Source: Nonomuraea glycinis
GTDB lineage: Bacteria; Actinomycetota; Actinomycetes; Streptosporangiales; Streptosporangiaceae
Length of the DNA: 64,000 bases
Assembly (NCBI RefSeq): GCF_014646515.1
Contig: NZ_BMNK01000001.1
Location: 124,001 to 188,000 of the forward strand
Direction of reading: 5' to 3'
A model generated the notes under the pieces. The model searched no databases and had not been told where the DNA came from. It worked only from the letters and a program-made list of their open reading frames with translations. The first letter of the stretch is position 1. Each line of letters starts with the position of its first letter. Shown here piece after piece: positions 18,473-26,965 of this stretch. Made by a program: the position numbers and the translations under genes.

Positions 18473-19369
18473 TTAACGTTCGTCGAGCAGTTGGCGGAGG
18501 CGTTTGACGATCTCGGTGTGGTCGGCGGTGGGCGGGAGGTGGTCGGCGGCCTCGGCCCACAGGTCGGTCGCCGCCAGGCCGAGCCTCGGGGTGACGCCGG
18601 TGGCCTCGGCCAGTTCGACGCCGATGCGCATGTCCTTCAGCATCAGGCGCAGCCCGAAGCCCGAGTCGTACGTCTCCGGCAGGATGTGGTCCGGCCACTT
18701 GCGTTCGGTGGAGCCGCTGCGGCCGCTGGAGCCGTTGACGGCCTCCAGCATGGTCGCCGGATCGAGCCCGAACCGCTGCCCGACGAGCATGGCCTCGCTG
18801 GTGAGGAGCAGGTGGGTGGCCGACATGAGGTTGTTCAGCGCCTTCAGCGCGTGCCCCGCGCCGGCCGGCCCGAGGTGCAGCACCCGCTTGCCGACGACCT
18901 CCAGCAGCGGGCGCACCCGGTCGACGTCGTCCGGCTCGCCGCCGGTCATGATGGTGAGCGTGCCGTTCACGGCGCCCTTGACGCCGCCGGAGACAGGCGC
19001 GTCCACCAGGTGGACGCCCCGCAGCGCCGTGCGCGCCGCCAGCGCCCGGGTGGCCAGTGGGCGCGAGGAGCCCATGTCGATGATGACCGTTCCAGGCTCG
19101 GCGGCCTCAAGAAGTCCGTCGCCGTCCATGACGGCCTCCACCGCGGCGGAGTCGGGCAGCATGAGCACCACGGCCACGGCGCCGCGGGCAACGCCGGCGG
19201 CGGTGGCCACGGCCGTGCCACCCGCCGCGACCAGCGCCTCGGAGGCGGCCTCGGCCCTGTCGTAGGCGTTGACGCGATAGCCGGCCGCGAGGAGCCTGCG
19301 GGCCATGGGCAGCCCCATGTTCCCCAGCCCGACGAAGCCGACCGTGGCACCGGGCTGGAGCGCGATCAT
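18473..19369 (-). CDS. 3-hydroxyisobutyrate dehydrogenase-like NAD-binding oxidoreductase (copy 1)
   Basis: A 298-residue beta-hydroxyacid dehydrogenase. The NAD-binding GLGNMG lies at residues 14-19. The substrate-binding DAPVSGGVKGA and the catalytic lysine segment GHALKALNNLM are present. Such enzymes oxidise beta-hydroxy acids to semialdehydes, or reduce tartronate semialdehyde. The ATG at 19369 has an AGAGGA site 8 bases upstream. An upstream start at 19477 would add a Pro/Thr-rich segment encoded by tandem repeats and is less likely. It is the last gene of the minus-strand arm of the catabolic island and is paralogous to the gene at 20348-21244. Confidence 0.87.
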   Translation of the reverse strand: MIALQPGATVGFVGLGNMGLPMARRLLAAGYRVNAYDRAEAASEALVAAGGTAVATAAGVARGAVAVVLMLPDSAAVEAVMDGDGLLEAAEPGTVIIDMGSSRPLATRALAARTALRGVHLVDAPVSGGVKGAVNGTLTIMTGGEPDDVDRVRPLLEVVGKRVLHLGPAGAGHALKALNNLMSATHLLLTSEAMLVGQRFGLDPATMLEAVNGSSGRSGSTERKWPDHILPETYDSGFGLRLMLKDMRIGVELAEATGVTPRLGLAATDLWAEAADHLPPTADHTEIVKRLRQLLDER

Positions 19370-19387
19370 GGGACGATTCCTCTCACC

Positions 19388-19471
19388 GGGCTGGGGCGGA
19401 GTGCTGGTCGGGGTGGGGTCGCCCCCGCTGGGTTGGGTCGGAGTGCCGGTCGGGGTGGGGTCGCCCGCGCC
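19388..19471. repeat. Two 42-bp G-rich tandem repeats upstream of the dehydrogenase
   Basis: Copies at 19388-19429 and 19430-19471 share GGTCGGGGTGGGGTCGCCC. A degenerate continuation runs to about 19540. They fill most of the 176-base gap between the PcaC-like gene and the dehydrogenase gene. No other structure is visible there except the ribosome site near 19380. Confidence 0.75.
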
Positions 19472-19545
19472 GGACAAGGGCGGGGTCGGGTCGCCCTCGC
19501 CGGCCAGGGGCGAGGAGCCCCCGCTGGTCAGGGGTGGGGTGGCGT

Positions 19546-19938
19546 TCAGGGGATCTTCACCCCTTCGGCGCGCAGTTCGCCGAGCGTGCGCTCGGCGATG
19601 CGGAACGATTCCAGCGCGGCGGGTACGCCGACGTAGACGGCCGCCTGCAGCAGCGCTTCCTGGATCTCCGCCTCGGTGACGCCGTTGGTGATCGCACCCC
19701 GTACGTGCACCGCCAGCTCGTGCCCGCGGTTCAGCGCGGTGAGCATGACCAGGTTGAGCAGGCTGCGGGTACGCCGGTCGAGGCCCTCCCTCGTCCAGAC
19801 GGCCCCCCAGCAGTACTCGGTCACCAGCTCCTGCACCGGCCGGCTGAACTCGGTCACCGCGGCGAGCGAGCGCTCGACGTGCGCCGCGCCGAGCACCTCC
19901 TTGCGGGTGGCCAGACCGGCTTCGAAACGGTCGCTCAT
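19546..19938 (-). CDS. Carboxymuconolactone decarboxylase family protein (PcaC-like)
   Basis: A 130-residue all-helical protein. It carries the PcaC/AhpD pattern: EYCWGAVWTREGLDRRTRSLLNL, then HELAVHVRGAITNGVTEAEIQEALLQAAVYVGVPAALE. PcaC decarboxylates 4-carboxymuconolactone in the beta-ketoadipate pathway, but no other pca genes are present. The substrate here is therefore probably another lactone or keto acid. The ATG at 19938 overlaps the stop of the cupin gene (ATGA), indicating translational coupling. It is one of three CMD-fold proteins in the island. Confidence 0.85.
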   Translation of the reverse strand: MSDRFEAGLATRKEVLGAAHVERSLAAVTEFSRPVQELVTEYCWGAVWTREGLDRRTRSLLNLVMLTALNRGHELAVHVRGAITNGVTEAEIQEALLQAAVYVGVPAALESFRIAERTLGELRAEGVKIP

Positions 19939-20351
19939 CGGGACTCCTCGTCGTGGGCCGCAGAGTAGTGGGCCGCGGTGTAGTCGTCGGGGCTGACCTC
20001 GTCGTACCAGTGGGTGGGGCCGAGGGAGATGGCGGTGTGCGTCATCAGGGTGGTCTCGGTCGCGCCGTGCCAGTGCCGCTCGCCGGGCGGCACCCAGACG
20101 GTGTCGCCGGGCAGCAGCCGGACGGCAGGGCCGCCCGCCGCGCAGACCCAGCCCTGTCCGGCCAGCACCTGGAGGATCTGGCCTTCGGCGTGCTCGTGCC
20201 AGTTGGTACGGGCTCCCGGGGTGAAGGTGACGAGGTTGATGGTGGTGCCGTCGGTGGTGGGCAGCACCGGGTCGGCCCACACGGTGCCGACGAACGTGGC
20301 GGACTTGACGACGGAGACCTCCCCGGCGGCGCGTCCGTGGACGATTCTCAC
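19935..20351 (-). CDS. Small single-domain cupin protein
   Basis: A 138-residue cupin with both conserved boxes: NWHEHAEGQILQVLAGQG (metal-binding His pair and Glu) and PPGERHWHGAT (second His). PcaC-like plus cupin pairs are common, and the cupin is sometimes fused to the CMD domain. It may isomerise, cyclise or bind a small acid. The GTG at 20351 overlaps the stop of the upstream dehydrogenase gene and its stop overlaps the next ATG, so it lies in a tight operon. Confidence 0.85.
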   Translation of the reverse strand: MRIVHGRAAGEVSVVKSATFVGTVWADPVLPTTDGTTINLVTFTPGARTNWHEHAEGQILQVLAGQGWVCAAGGPAVRLLPGDTVWVPPGERHWHGATETTLMTHTAISLGPTHWYDEVSPDDYTAAHYSAAHDEESR

Positions 20352-21244
20352 TGCGTTCTTTCTCCTTCGTGTACGCGCACCCCGCCGGCGATGTCGCCGA
20401 TGGCGTCGACCACGCGGTTGCTGATCTGGTCGGCGTACCCGAGGTTGGCGGCCAGGCCGAAGCTGGCCAGCGGCCCGGCCGCGTTCAGGGTGGGGACGCC
20501 GAGGTCGCGCAGGTGGTCCACGTACAGGACGATGTCCTTGGTCATCAGGGTGGAGGTCAGGCCGCCCTCCAGGTAGTCGCCGTCCACGATGTGCGGGAAG
20601 CGGTTGGCGGTGGCCCAGTTGGCGCCGCTGGAGGAGTTGAGCACGTCCAGGAGGGTGTGCGGGTCGAGCCCGGCCTTGCGGCCCGCGACCATGACCTCGC
20701 TGGTGGCGGCCAGGCTGACCGCGTTGAGGAAGTTGTTGAGCAGCTTGGCCGAGTGTCCGGCGCCGGGCCCGCCCAGGTGGAAGATCTTCTTCGCGAACGT
20801 CTCCAGCTGGGGCCGGATCCGCTCCAGCGCCTCCTGGTCGCCGCCGGTCATAAGGGTGAGCGTGCCCTTCTCGGCCGCGGCGGCGCCGCCGGAGACGCCG
20901 GCGTCGAGGTAGTGGCCGCCCTTGGCGTCCAGGAGCGCGGCGATCCGCCGGGTGGAGTCCGGGGCGGCGGTGCTCAGGTCGACGATGGTCAGACCGGCTC
21001 CAGCCTGGTCGAGCAGGCCGCCCTCGCCGAGCACGACCGCTTCCACGGCCCGGCTGTCGGGCAGCGAGAGGAAGATCAGCTCCGCGCCGGCCGCGATCTC
21101 GGCGAGGTCGCGGGCCGGGCTCGCGCCCGCGCGTTCGGCGCTGCCGGGCGCGGGGTCGTAGCCGAGGACGGGGTGCCCGGCGTCGGTCAGGCGGCGGGCG
21201 ATCCGGCCGCCCATGTTGCCGAGGCCGACGAATCCGATGCTCAC
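20348..21244 (-). CDS. 3-hydroxyisobutyrate dehydrogenase-like oxidoreductase (copy 2)
   Basis: A 298-residue beta-hydroxyacid dehydrogenase. GLGNMG is at residues 7-12. DAGVSGGAAAAEKGTLTLMTGG is the substrate loop, and GHSAKLLNNFL contains the catalytic lysine. The GTG at 21244 overlaps the stop of the SDR gene by 4 bases, which fixes the start. It is paralogous to the 18473-19369 enzyme but clearly diverged (for example SSSGANWATANRFP instead of SSGRSGSTERKWP), so the two may act on successive or stereochemically different intermediates. Confidence 0.88.
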   Translation of the reverse strand: MSIGFVGLGNMGGRIARRLTDAGHPVLGYDPAPGSAERAGASPARDLAEIAAGAELIFLSLPDSRAVEAVVLGEGGLLDQAGAGLTIVDLSTAAPDSTRRIAALLDAKGGHYLDAGVSGGAAAAEKGTLTLMTGGDQEALERIRPQLETFAKKIFHLGGPGAGHSAKLLNNFLNAVSLAATSEVMVAGRKAGLDPHTLLDVLNSSSGANWATANRFPHIVDGDYLEGGLTSTLMTKDIVLYVDHLRDLGVPTLNAAGPLASFGLAANLGYADQISNRVVDAIGDIAGGVRVHEGERTQ

Positions 21245-22095
21245 GCGCTGTCCCCCTTCGCCGCGATGACGCGGGCCGCCTCGTCCACGGCGGCGGGATC
21301 CCACGCGCCGGCGCCGCCGCCGGGGCGGACGGTGTTGACCCAGGCGGAGCCGCCGTCCACGGACAGCACCTCGCCGTTGACGTAGGAGGCGTCGGAGCTG
21401 AGCAGGAAGGCCACCGCCGCGGCCACCTCGTCGGAGGTGCCGGTGCGCCGCTGCGGGACGGTCGTGCCCCGTCGCCGCAGGTCGTCGCCCGCGCCGGGGC
21501 TGCCCGCCGAGCCGGCGAACAGGCCGGTGGGGACGAGCCCGGGGGCGACGGCGTTGACCCGGACGCCCTGCGGGCCGCCGTACATCGCGGCGCCGCGCAT
21601 GACGCCGAGCACGCCGTGCTTGGACGACTCGTACGGCAGCAGGTCGTGGCTGCCGCGCAGGCTGGCGATCGACGCGGTCAGGACGATGGCTCCGCCGGCG
21701 CCTTGCGCGGCGTACTGGCGGAAGGCGGCGCGGACGCCGAGGAAGGCCCCGCGCAGGTTGACCGAGATGACCCGGTCGAAGTCCTCGACGGTGATCTCGG
21801 GCAGCCGGTCGAAGGTGCCGACGATGCCGGCGTTGAGGTGGTGCAGGTCCACCCGGCCGAATCGCTCGACGGCGGCGGCCACGTAGGCGTCGGTGTCGTC
21901 CGGGTCGGACACGTCGGCGCGGACGGCGAGCGCGGGCCCGGCGAGCTCGTCGGCGACCTTGCGGGCCCCGTCGAGTTCGACGTCCACCACGACGACCGAC
22001 GCGCCCTCGCGCGACAGCAGCCTCGCGGTGGCCGCGCCGATGCCGGAGGCGGCTCCGGTGACGACGGCGACCGCGCCGTCGAATCTGCTGGTCAT
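21241..22095 (-). CDS. Short-chain dehydrogenase/reductase (copy 1)
   Basis: A 284-residue classical SDR. The cofactor motif TGAASGIG is at 13-20, LNAG at 87-90, and the catalytic residues Ser142, Tyr155 and Lys159 (PYESSKHG). The C-terminus carries VNGEVLSVDGG. The ATG at 22095 has GAGAGGAAG just upstream and overlaps the stop of the monooxygenase gene. It closely resembles the SDR encoded at 32597-33418 on the other arm, including the shared block MYGGP-GVRVNAVAPGLVPTG. That points to duplication within the island. Probable role: alcohol/ketone interconversion next to the Baeyer-Villiger step. Confidence 0.9.
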   Translation of the reverse strand: MTSRFDGAVAVVTGAASGIGAATARLLSREGASVVVVDVELDGARKVADELAGPALAVRADVSDPDDTDAYVAAAVERFGRVDLHHLNAGIVGTFDRLPEITVEDFDRVISVNLRGAFLGVRAAFRQYAAQGAGGAIVLTASIASLRGSHDLLPYESSKHGVLGVMRGAAMYGGPQGVRVNAVAPGLVPTGLFAGSAGSPGAGDDLRRRGTTVPQRRTGTSDEVAAAVAFLLSSDASYVNGEVLSVDGGSAWVNTVRPGGGAGAWDPAAVDEAARVIAAKGDSA

Positions 22096-23573
22096 GACTT
22101 CCTCTCCGGTGATGTCCACCCCTGGTAGACCAGGCCACGCCGGGGCAGCGTGCGGCACAGCAGGTAGTAGACGAGGTGGGTGCGGGGCCACTGGGTGACG
22201 TTCGCGCCCGAGGACGAGTGGTAGTAGTTGTTGCAGCCGGCGTCCATGGCCGAGGCGTGCTTGGCGAGCTGGCGGTCCACCCAGCTCACGTGCCGGTCCA
22301 ACGCCTCCTCGCGGGTGTCGACCAGCTTGGCGCCGCTCTTGCGGACCCGGCCGATGGCCCGTACGGCCACTTCGGCCTGGCGTTCGAGCTGGGCGATGAT
22401 GGAGAAGCCGCCGTTGGTGTTGGGGCCGTACATGATGAAGAAGTTGGGGAAGCCGGGCACGGTCACGCCGAGGAAGGCGCGGGGGCGCTCGCCCCAGAAC
22501 TCCTGGATCTCCTTGCCCCGCCGGCCGGTCACGGTGAAGCCGGACAAGAACCTGGTGGGCTGAAAGCCGGTGCTCAGGATGAGCACGTCGATCGGATGCT
22601 CGGTGCCCTGGTCGTCGACCACGCCCTTCTCGGTGACCTTGCTGACCGCGTGCGGCACGAGGTCGACGTTGGGCCGGTTGAGCGCCGGGTAGAAGCCACT
22701 GGCGAAGATCGGCCGCTTGCATCCCCACGGGTAGGAGGGGGTGACCGCGGCGCGCACGGCGGGATCGTCGATGGCGGAGTCGATGTAGCGCAGGCACAGG
22801 TCGCGCATTCTGCGCTGCTCGCGCCCGCCCGTGTCGTAGGCCTTGAAGCGCCGCATCGAGTCGCGGAAGAGCTTGTAGCGGTAGAGCCGGCGCAGCAGGG
22901 GCAGCCGCTGGAAGCGGGACCGCTCGGCCGGGGTGAAGGTCCGCTCGCCCTTGGGCTCCACCCAGCCGGGCTCACGCTGGAAGACCGCCAGCCGCTCGAC
23001 CTGCGGGGCGATGGCGGGCACGATCTGCACCGCGGTGGATCCGGTGCCGACGACGGCGACCCGCTTGCCGGTCAGCTCCACCTCGGCGTCCCAGCGGGAG
23101 GTGTGGAACGACACGCCGCCGAACTCGTCCAGGCCGGGCCACGACGGGTAGCGGGGCACGTTCAGGAGCCCCACGGCACTGATCACGAAGCGGTACGGCC
23201 GCCGCTCGCCGTCATCGGTGGTCACCAGGTAGTGCCCGGCGTCGTCGTCCCAGGCGACGGACTCGACCCGGACGCCGAACCGGAAGTGCGGCCGCAGGGC
23301 GAAGTGGTCCACCACGGTCTCGGCGTAGACCTGCAGCTCCGGCTGGGTCGCGTGGGTGCGCGGCCAGTCGTAGGGCATGAAGGAGAAGGAGTAGGCGTGC
23401 GAGGGGATGTCCACCTCGCAGCCGGGGTACCGGTTGTCCCACCAGGTGCCGCCCGGTGCCGGTGACTGCTCGAAGATGGTGAAGTCGGTGATCCCCGCCT
23501 GCTGGAGCTTGACGGCCGCGGCGATGCCGCCGAAGCCACCGCCGATGATCGCCACATGGGTTTCTCCGGGCAC
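22092..23573 (-). CDS. Flavin-containing (Baeyer-Villiger type I) monooxygenase
   Basis: A 493-residue FAD/NADPH monooxygenase. The FAD motif GGGFGG is at 11-16. The type I Baeyer-Villiger fingerprint F-x-G-x3-H-x3-W-D is seen as FGGVSFHTSRWD (151-162), and the NADPH motif GTGSTA starts at 176. Enzymes with this fingerprint insert oxygen next to a carbonyl, giving an ester or lactone. The chosen GTG at 23573 has a GGGGG site 7 bases upstream. The gene sits between the AhpD-like gene and SDR copy 1 in one operon, so the SDR could supply the ketone. A lactonase-like gene on the other arm could open the product. Confidence 0.9.
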   Translation of the reverse strand: MPGETHVAIIGGGFGGIAAAVKLQQAGITDFTIFEQSPAPGGTWWDNRYPGCEVDIPSHAYSFSFMPYDWPRTHATQPELQVYAETVVDHFALRPHFRFGVRVESVAWDDDAGHYLVTTDDGERRPYRFVISAVGLLNVPRYPSWPGLDEFGGVSFHTSRWDAEVELTGKRVAVVGTGSTAVQIVPAIAPQVERLAVFQREPGWVEPKGERTFTPAERSRFQRLPLLRRLYRYKLFRDSMRRFKAYDTGGREQRRMRDLCLRYIDSAIDDPAVRAAVTPSYPWGCKRPIFASGFYPALNRPNVDLVPHAVSKVTEKGVVDDQGTEHPIDVLILSTGFQPTRFLSGFTVTGRRGKEIQEFWGERPRAFLGVTVPGFPNFFIMYGPNTNGGFSIIAQLERQAEVAVRAIGRVRKSGAKLVDTREEALDRHVSWVDRQLAKHASAMDAGCNNYYHSSSGANVTQWPRTHLVYYLLCRTLPRRGLVYQGWTSPERKS

Positions 23574-23587
23574 GAGTTGGCCCCCTT

Positions 23588-24160
23588 TCAGGGCTGGACC
23601 GGCGGCCGGACGTCGAAGACGGCCAGTTGCGTGGCGATGTGCTGATACCAGCCGACGATCACCGTGACCTCGAAGAGCCCGGCTTCGCCGAGGGCGGTGA
23701 CGGCGCGCTCGTAGGCGTCGTCGTCCAGAGCCCCGGTGCGCAGCAGGATGCGGGAGGTCTCGTGGACGACGCGTTCCCGCTCGTCGGTGAGGCCGGGGTC
23801 CGCGCCCGCGCACAGCGCGTCGACCTCCTGCTGGGACAGCCCGGCGGCCGGCCCGGCGAGCCGGTGGGCGTACATCTCGTACGGGCTGTCGCGGTGCTGG
23901 GCGACGGAGAGGATGATGATCTCGCGGCAGCGGGCGCTGAGGGAGATCTCGAACCGGACCGCCGCGCCGAGCTGCTCGAAGGCGCTGCCGATCGCGGGGT
24001 TGAGCAGCCAGGCGTTGCACGGTCCCGTCAGGGCGCCGGCCTCGTCGATGATGGGAAAGGCCCTGGTCTGGGTGGCGCGGCGGCCGTTGACCAGCGCGTC
24101 GTAGATGCTCCACTGCCGGGCGTCGAGCTCGTCGGGGCCGATCGAGGGGATCCTGCTCAT
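23588..24160 (-). CDS. Carboxymuconolactone decarboxylase/AhpD-like protein
   Basis: A 190-residue helical protein of the CMD/AhpD superfamily, recognised by REIIILSVAQHRDSPYEMYAHRLAG and GLFEVTVIVGWYQHIATQLAVFDV near the end. The redox CxxC of AhpD is absent, which argues against a peroxidase-reductase role and for a hydrolytic, decarboxylating or binding role. The ATG at 24160 overlaps the stop of the upstream cupin-like gene (ATGA). The frame is open further upstream, but that part is antisense-like and not homologous. Confidence 0.83.
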   Translation of the reverse strand: MSRIPSIGPDELDARQWSIYDALVNGRRATQTRAFPIIDEAGALTGPCNAWLLNPAIGSAFEQLGAAVRFEISLSARCREIIILSVAQHRDSPYEMYAHRLAGPAAGLSQQEVDALCAGADPGLTDERERVVHETSRILLRTGALDDDAYERAVTALGEAGLFEVTVIVGWYQHIATQLAVFDVRPPVQP

Positions 24161-25071
24161 GAGGCGGCCTCGGGCATGGGGTAGTCGGCGGCGTTCAGCA
24201 CCCAGCCGTCCATGAGGGAGAAGTCGGTGCGCGGCGGGGAGAAGATGTCGATCAGGTGGTTGACGCCCGCGTCCGTCGCCTGGCTGGTGTGCACGGCGGG
24301 CGGCGGGATGATCGTGAGCGACGGGCTGTCGCAGTGCTCGTGCTCGTCCTCGCGCCACTGGCTCAGGTCGGTGGTCCAGGGCCAGCGCAGGTGATGGGTG
24401 AACGCGCCGTCGATGACGAGCGAGCACTGCTCGAAGTCGTCGTGCGAGTGCGGGGACATGCGGGTGGTGTCGCGCGGGCCATTGCGGGGATGGGTGACGT
24501 TCACCATGAACGAGCTGCACCGGAAGATACGGAAGGCGGGCTCGGTCAGGCCGGGCACGTCGAGGTCGTAGGTGCGCAGCTGGAACCCGCCGACCGGATC
24601 CGGCCAGGAGATGAGCGGGGCGACGCCGGGGTGCGGCTCGTCGTAGGCGGCGGCGTTGGCGGCCTCGCCGGGGGCGGCGCCGGAACGGGCGGTGAAGATC
24701 GTGATGACCCGGCCGCTGCCCTCAAGCCGTACGTCGGCCGCGTCCGGCGGGATGAACGTGAGCGTCTGGCCGGCGACCGTGGTGGTCTTCCCGTCAATGG
24801 TGACGGTCGCCGACGTGGTCGCCTCCGGCATCAGCACGGCGCATTCGTCGGAGGTCTCCGGCACCGTGAACCCGGTGGGCGTGACCAGGTCGGTGTAGCC
24901 GATCACCAGGTGCTGGCTGCGGCCGTACCAGGTGCGGGTGTCCCCGTCGGTGGTGACGGCGGGCAGCTCGTAGAACTTCACGTGGCTGGCGGGCGAGTAG
25001 ATGCCGTCCGGCTGCCGCGTCGCCGTCGCCGTGGGGAGGGCTGAGCGCGCGTCGCTCGGGTCGTAAGGCAT
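24157..25071 (-). CDS. Cupin-like protein of unknown function
   Basis: A 304-residue protein that looks like a two-domain cupin. The second half has MSPHSHDDFEQCSLVIDGAF, with a His-rich metal box, followed by PPPAVHTSQATDAGVNHLIDIF. The first half contains a degenerate barrel (ECAVLMPEATTSATVTIDG). There is no signal peptide. The ATG at 25071 has AAAGGA 6 bases upstream. It lies 12 bases after the aldolase gene in the same operon. It may be an isomerase or dioxygenase-like enzyme, but the sequence does not decide this. Confidence 0.72.
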   Translation of the reverse strand: MPYDPSDARSALPTATATRQPDGIYSPASHVKFYELPAVTTDGDTRTWYGRSQHLVIGYTDLVTPTGFTVPETSDECAVLMPEATTSATVTIDGKTTTVAGQTLTFIPPDAADVRLEGSGRVITIFTARSGAAPGEAANAAAYDEPHPGVAPLISWPDPVGGFQLRTYDLDVPGLTEPAFRIFRCSSFMVNVTHPRNGPRDTTRMSPHSHDDFEQCSLVIDGAFTHHLRWPWTTDLSQWREDEHEHCDSPSLTIIPPPAVHTSQATDAGVNHLIDIFSPPRTDFSLMDGWVLNAADYPMPEAAS

Positions 25072-25083
25072 GGTGCGTCCTTT

Positions 25084-25845
25084 CTAGGGGTGGGAGATGA
25101 CGGCGTTGCGGCGGATCTCGGCGGCGGCGTTGCCGAAGATGCCCGCGTCGTTGCCGATCATGACGAAGGAGAAGCCGCGTTCGGCCGCCGCGCGCGCCGC
25201 CGCGGCGTCCCGGCAGGCGGTGCCGACCGGCAGGTCACGGGCGCGGGCGGCCGACAGGAGCTCGTCGGCATGCCGCTGCAGGAGGGGGTCGTCGGCGGCC
25301 AGGCCGGTGGACATCGTCAGGTCGCCCATGCCGAGGAAGGCGGCGTTGAGCCCCGGCGTGTCCAGGATCTCCGTGACTTGTTCGAGTGCCGAGAGGTCTT
25401 CGAGCTGGGGGATGCGCAGGGTCTCCTCGTTGCCTCGCCGGACGTAGTCGGCCGTGGAGTCGAGGCCCCACGTGCCGGCGCGGGAGGTGGTGCCGAGGCC
25501 GCGCCCGCCGCTCGGCGGGAAGAGCATGCCGTTCATCGCGCGCTCGGCGTCCTCGCGGCCGGTCACGTGCGGGACGAGGATGCCGTCGGCGCCGATGTCG
25601 AGGACGCGCTGCAGGTGGCTGCCGCCGGCGTCGGGCACGCGGACCAGCGCGTGCATGCCGAGCCCTTGGGCGACGACGACCGCGCGATAGGTCGACTCCA
25701 GGGTCATGGGGCTGTGCTCCATGTCGGCGACCACGAAATCGAAACCCGCGCGGGCCAGGAGCTCGACGGTCTCCAGCGCGGGGATCTTGACCCAGGTCCC
25801 GATCAGGCACCGGGTGCTTTCGCGGAGGTGTTGGAGCATGCGCAT
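25084..25845 (-). CDS. HpcH/HpaI-family aldolase
   Basis: A 253-residue class II (metal-dependent) aldolase of the HpcH/HpaI family. These cleave 4-hydroxy-2-oxo acids to pyruvate or glyoxylate plus an aldehyde. Expected residues are present: His44 in DMEHSPMTLES, Arg69 in ALVRVPDAG, and metal ligands Glu149 (IPQLED) and Asp175 (GMGDLTMS). It is the first gene of the minus-strand arm and starts at ATG 25845, with AGGAGG immediately upstream. The promoter must lie in the ~250-base divergent region shared with the IclR gene. It probably performs the final carbon-carbon cleavage of the pathway. Confidence 0.9.
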   Translation of the reverse strand: MRMLQHLRESTRCLIGTWVKIPALETVELLARAGFDFVVADMEHSPMTLESTYRAVVVAQGLGMHALVRVPDAGGSHLQRVLDIGADGILVPHVTGREDAERAMNGMLFPPSGGRGLGTTSRAGTWGLDSTADYVRRGNEETLRIPQLEDLSALEQVTEILDTPGLNAAFLGMGDLTMSTGLAADDPLLQRHADELLSAARARDLPVGTACRDAAAARAAAERGFSFVMIGNDAGIFGNAAAEIRRNAVISHP

Positions 25846-25947
25846 GAATCCTCCTGTCCCTCATTGAGGGATGAGAGTTCTAGTAAGCGGGATAGGGGTG
25901 ACGGTAGGCTTTCGGATGCGCTGCGTCAAGAGTCACGTTTTGAACAC

Positions 25948-25965
25948 CTACTTTTCTTGAAGTAG
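25948..25965. promoter_or_regulatory. Perfect inverted repeat in the IclR divergent region
   Basis: CTACTT-N6-AAGTAG lies 103 bases upstream of the aldolase start and 128 bases before the IclR start. The surrounding bases are noticeably AT-rich for this genome. Its size and place fit an operator for the adjacent IclR protein, which usually binds 14-18-bp palindromes. No experimental support. Confidence 0.5.
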
Positions 25966-25981
25966 AAATGCCGTGGAAACC

Positions 25982-26012
25982 TTGACGGCCCCGGTAGGGC
26001 GTGTTCTACAGT
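25982..26012 (+). promoter_or_regulatory. Possible promoter for the IclR gene
   Basis: TTGACG at 25982-25987 matches the actinomycete -35 consensus. TACAGT at 26007-26012 fits a -10 element with a 19-base spacer, slightly longer than usual. It would give a leader of about 75 bases before GTG 26093 and lies just downstream of the palindrome. Confidence 0.35.
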
Positions 26013-26092
26013 CCGACGTACCGGATGAGGGAATCGAAAATCCGCAATGCGGGACAAGCCCTGATCTGGATCGAGCGCCGGGAGGGCCGCAC

Positions 26093-26845
26093 GTGACAAT
26101 CCCCGACATCCCCAGCGGTGACCTTCAGGTCGTCGCCCGAGTGGTCCAGTTGCTGCGACTGCTCGGCGAGGCCGGGACCATCGACCTCGTGTCGGCCGCC
26201 CAGGAGTTGAGCGTGGGAAAGTCCACGGCGCACCGCTACCTGGCCTCGATGGAGAACCACGGCATGCTCCAGCGCCGTGACCGCAACCGCTACGAGTTCG
26301 GTCCGCTCCTGGCCGAGCTGGGCACCATGGCCCTGTCCCGGCTGGGCGTGGTCAACGTGGCGCAGCCGGTCATGGAGCAGATCAGCCTGCGGGTCCGGCA
26401 CACGGTCGTGCTCACGATCTGGAACGGCCGGCAGGCGGTGGTGGTCCAGGTCCACGAGGACAGCAGCCGTACGGCTCACGTCTCGATACGGACGGGAAGT
26501 CTGCTGCGGGCGGGGACGGCGCAGGACTGCGTGTTCCGCGCCTTCCAGGACCAGTCCTTCTACCACTTCCGCAAGGAAGTGCCGAATCTCGGGCAGGAGG
26601 CTGACGGGCTGGAAGAGGTACGCCGGACCGGCGTCGCCATCCGATCGAGCGCCAGCGAGGGAGTGCGCGCGGTGGCGGTCCCGATCAGGGACGCGGCCGA
26701 TCGCGTCGTGGCCGCGCTCGCGGTGATCGGCGTGACGCAGCTCGTACCGGATGAGGACGACAGCGATGTAGTGATGACCCTGCGTGAGGGCGCGCAGGCC
26801 ATCCACCAAGCACTGAGCGCATCACTTGAGCGCGCAGGGGAGTGA
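26093..26845 (+). CDS. IclR-family transcriptional regulator
   Basis: A 250-residue regulator with an N-terminal winged helix (VARVVQLLRLLGEAGTIDLVSAAQELSVGKSTAHRYLASMENHGML, split here only by reading order) and an IclR effector domain (VVLTIWNGRQAVVVQVHEDS, SSASEGVRAVAVPIRD). I start it at GTG 26093, which has GGGAGGG 7 bases upstream, rather than at the far upstream GTG 25973, because the HTH begins soon after. It stands between the two divergent catabolic arms and precedes the importer genes on the same strand, so it is the obvious local regulator, responding to a pathway metabolite. Confidence 0.9.
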   Translation: MTIPDIPSGDLQVVARVVQLLRLLGEAGTIDLVSAAQELSVGKSTAHRYLASMENHGMLQRRDRNRYEFGPLLAELGTMALSRLGVVNVAQPVMEQISLRVRHTVVLTIWNGRQAVVVQVHEDSSRTAHVSIRTGSLLRAGTAQDCVFRAFQDQSFYHFRKEVPNLGQEADGLEEVRRTGVAIRSSASEGVRAVAVPIRDAADRVVAALAVIGVTQLVPDEDDSDVVMTLREGAQAIHQALSASLERAGE

Positions 26846-26965
26846 TCGACGCTCTCGTGCACCGCGACCGGCGAACGCCGGCCACGGACGAGTGATCGGG
26901 GGTGGACCCGGAGCCGTGACGTTCACCTTGGCCGTGACGGCTCTCCACTCAAGAAAGGCAACGAC

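Noticed and set aside
19369..19477. N-terminal extension of the first HIBADH-like protein (MSGAGDPTPTG...)
   Set aside because: The extension is encoded by the G-rich minisatellite, whereas ATG 19369 has a proper ribosome site and gives the family N-terminus.
19546..19938. Protocatechuate (beta-ketoadipate) pathway
   Set aside because: A PcaC-like gene alone is not enough. No pcaGH, pcaB, pcaD or pcaIJ genes are in the window.
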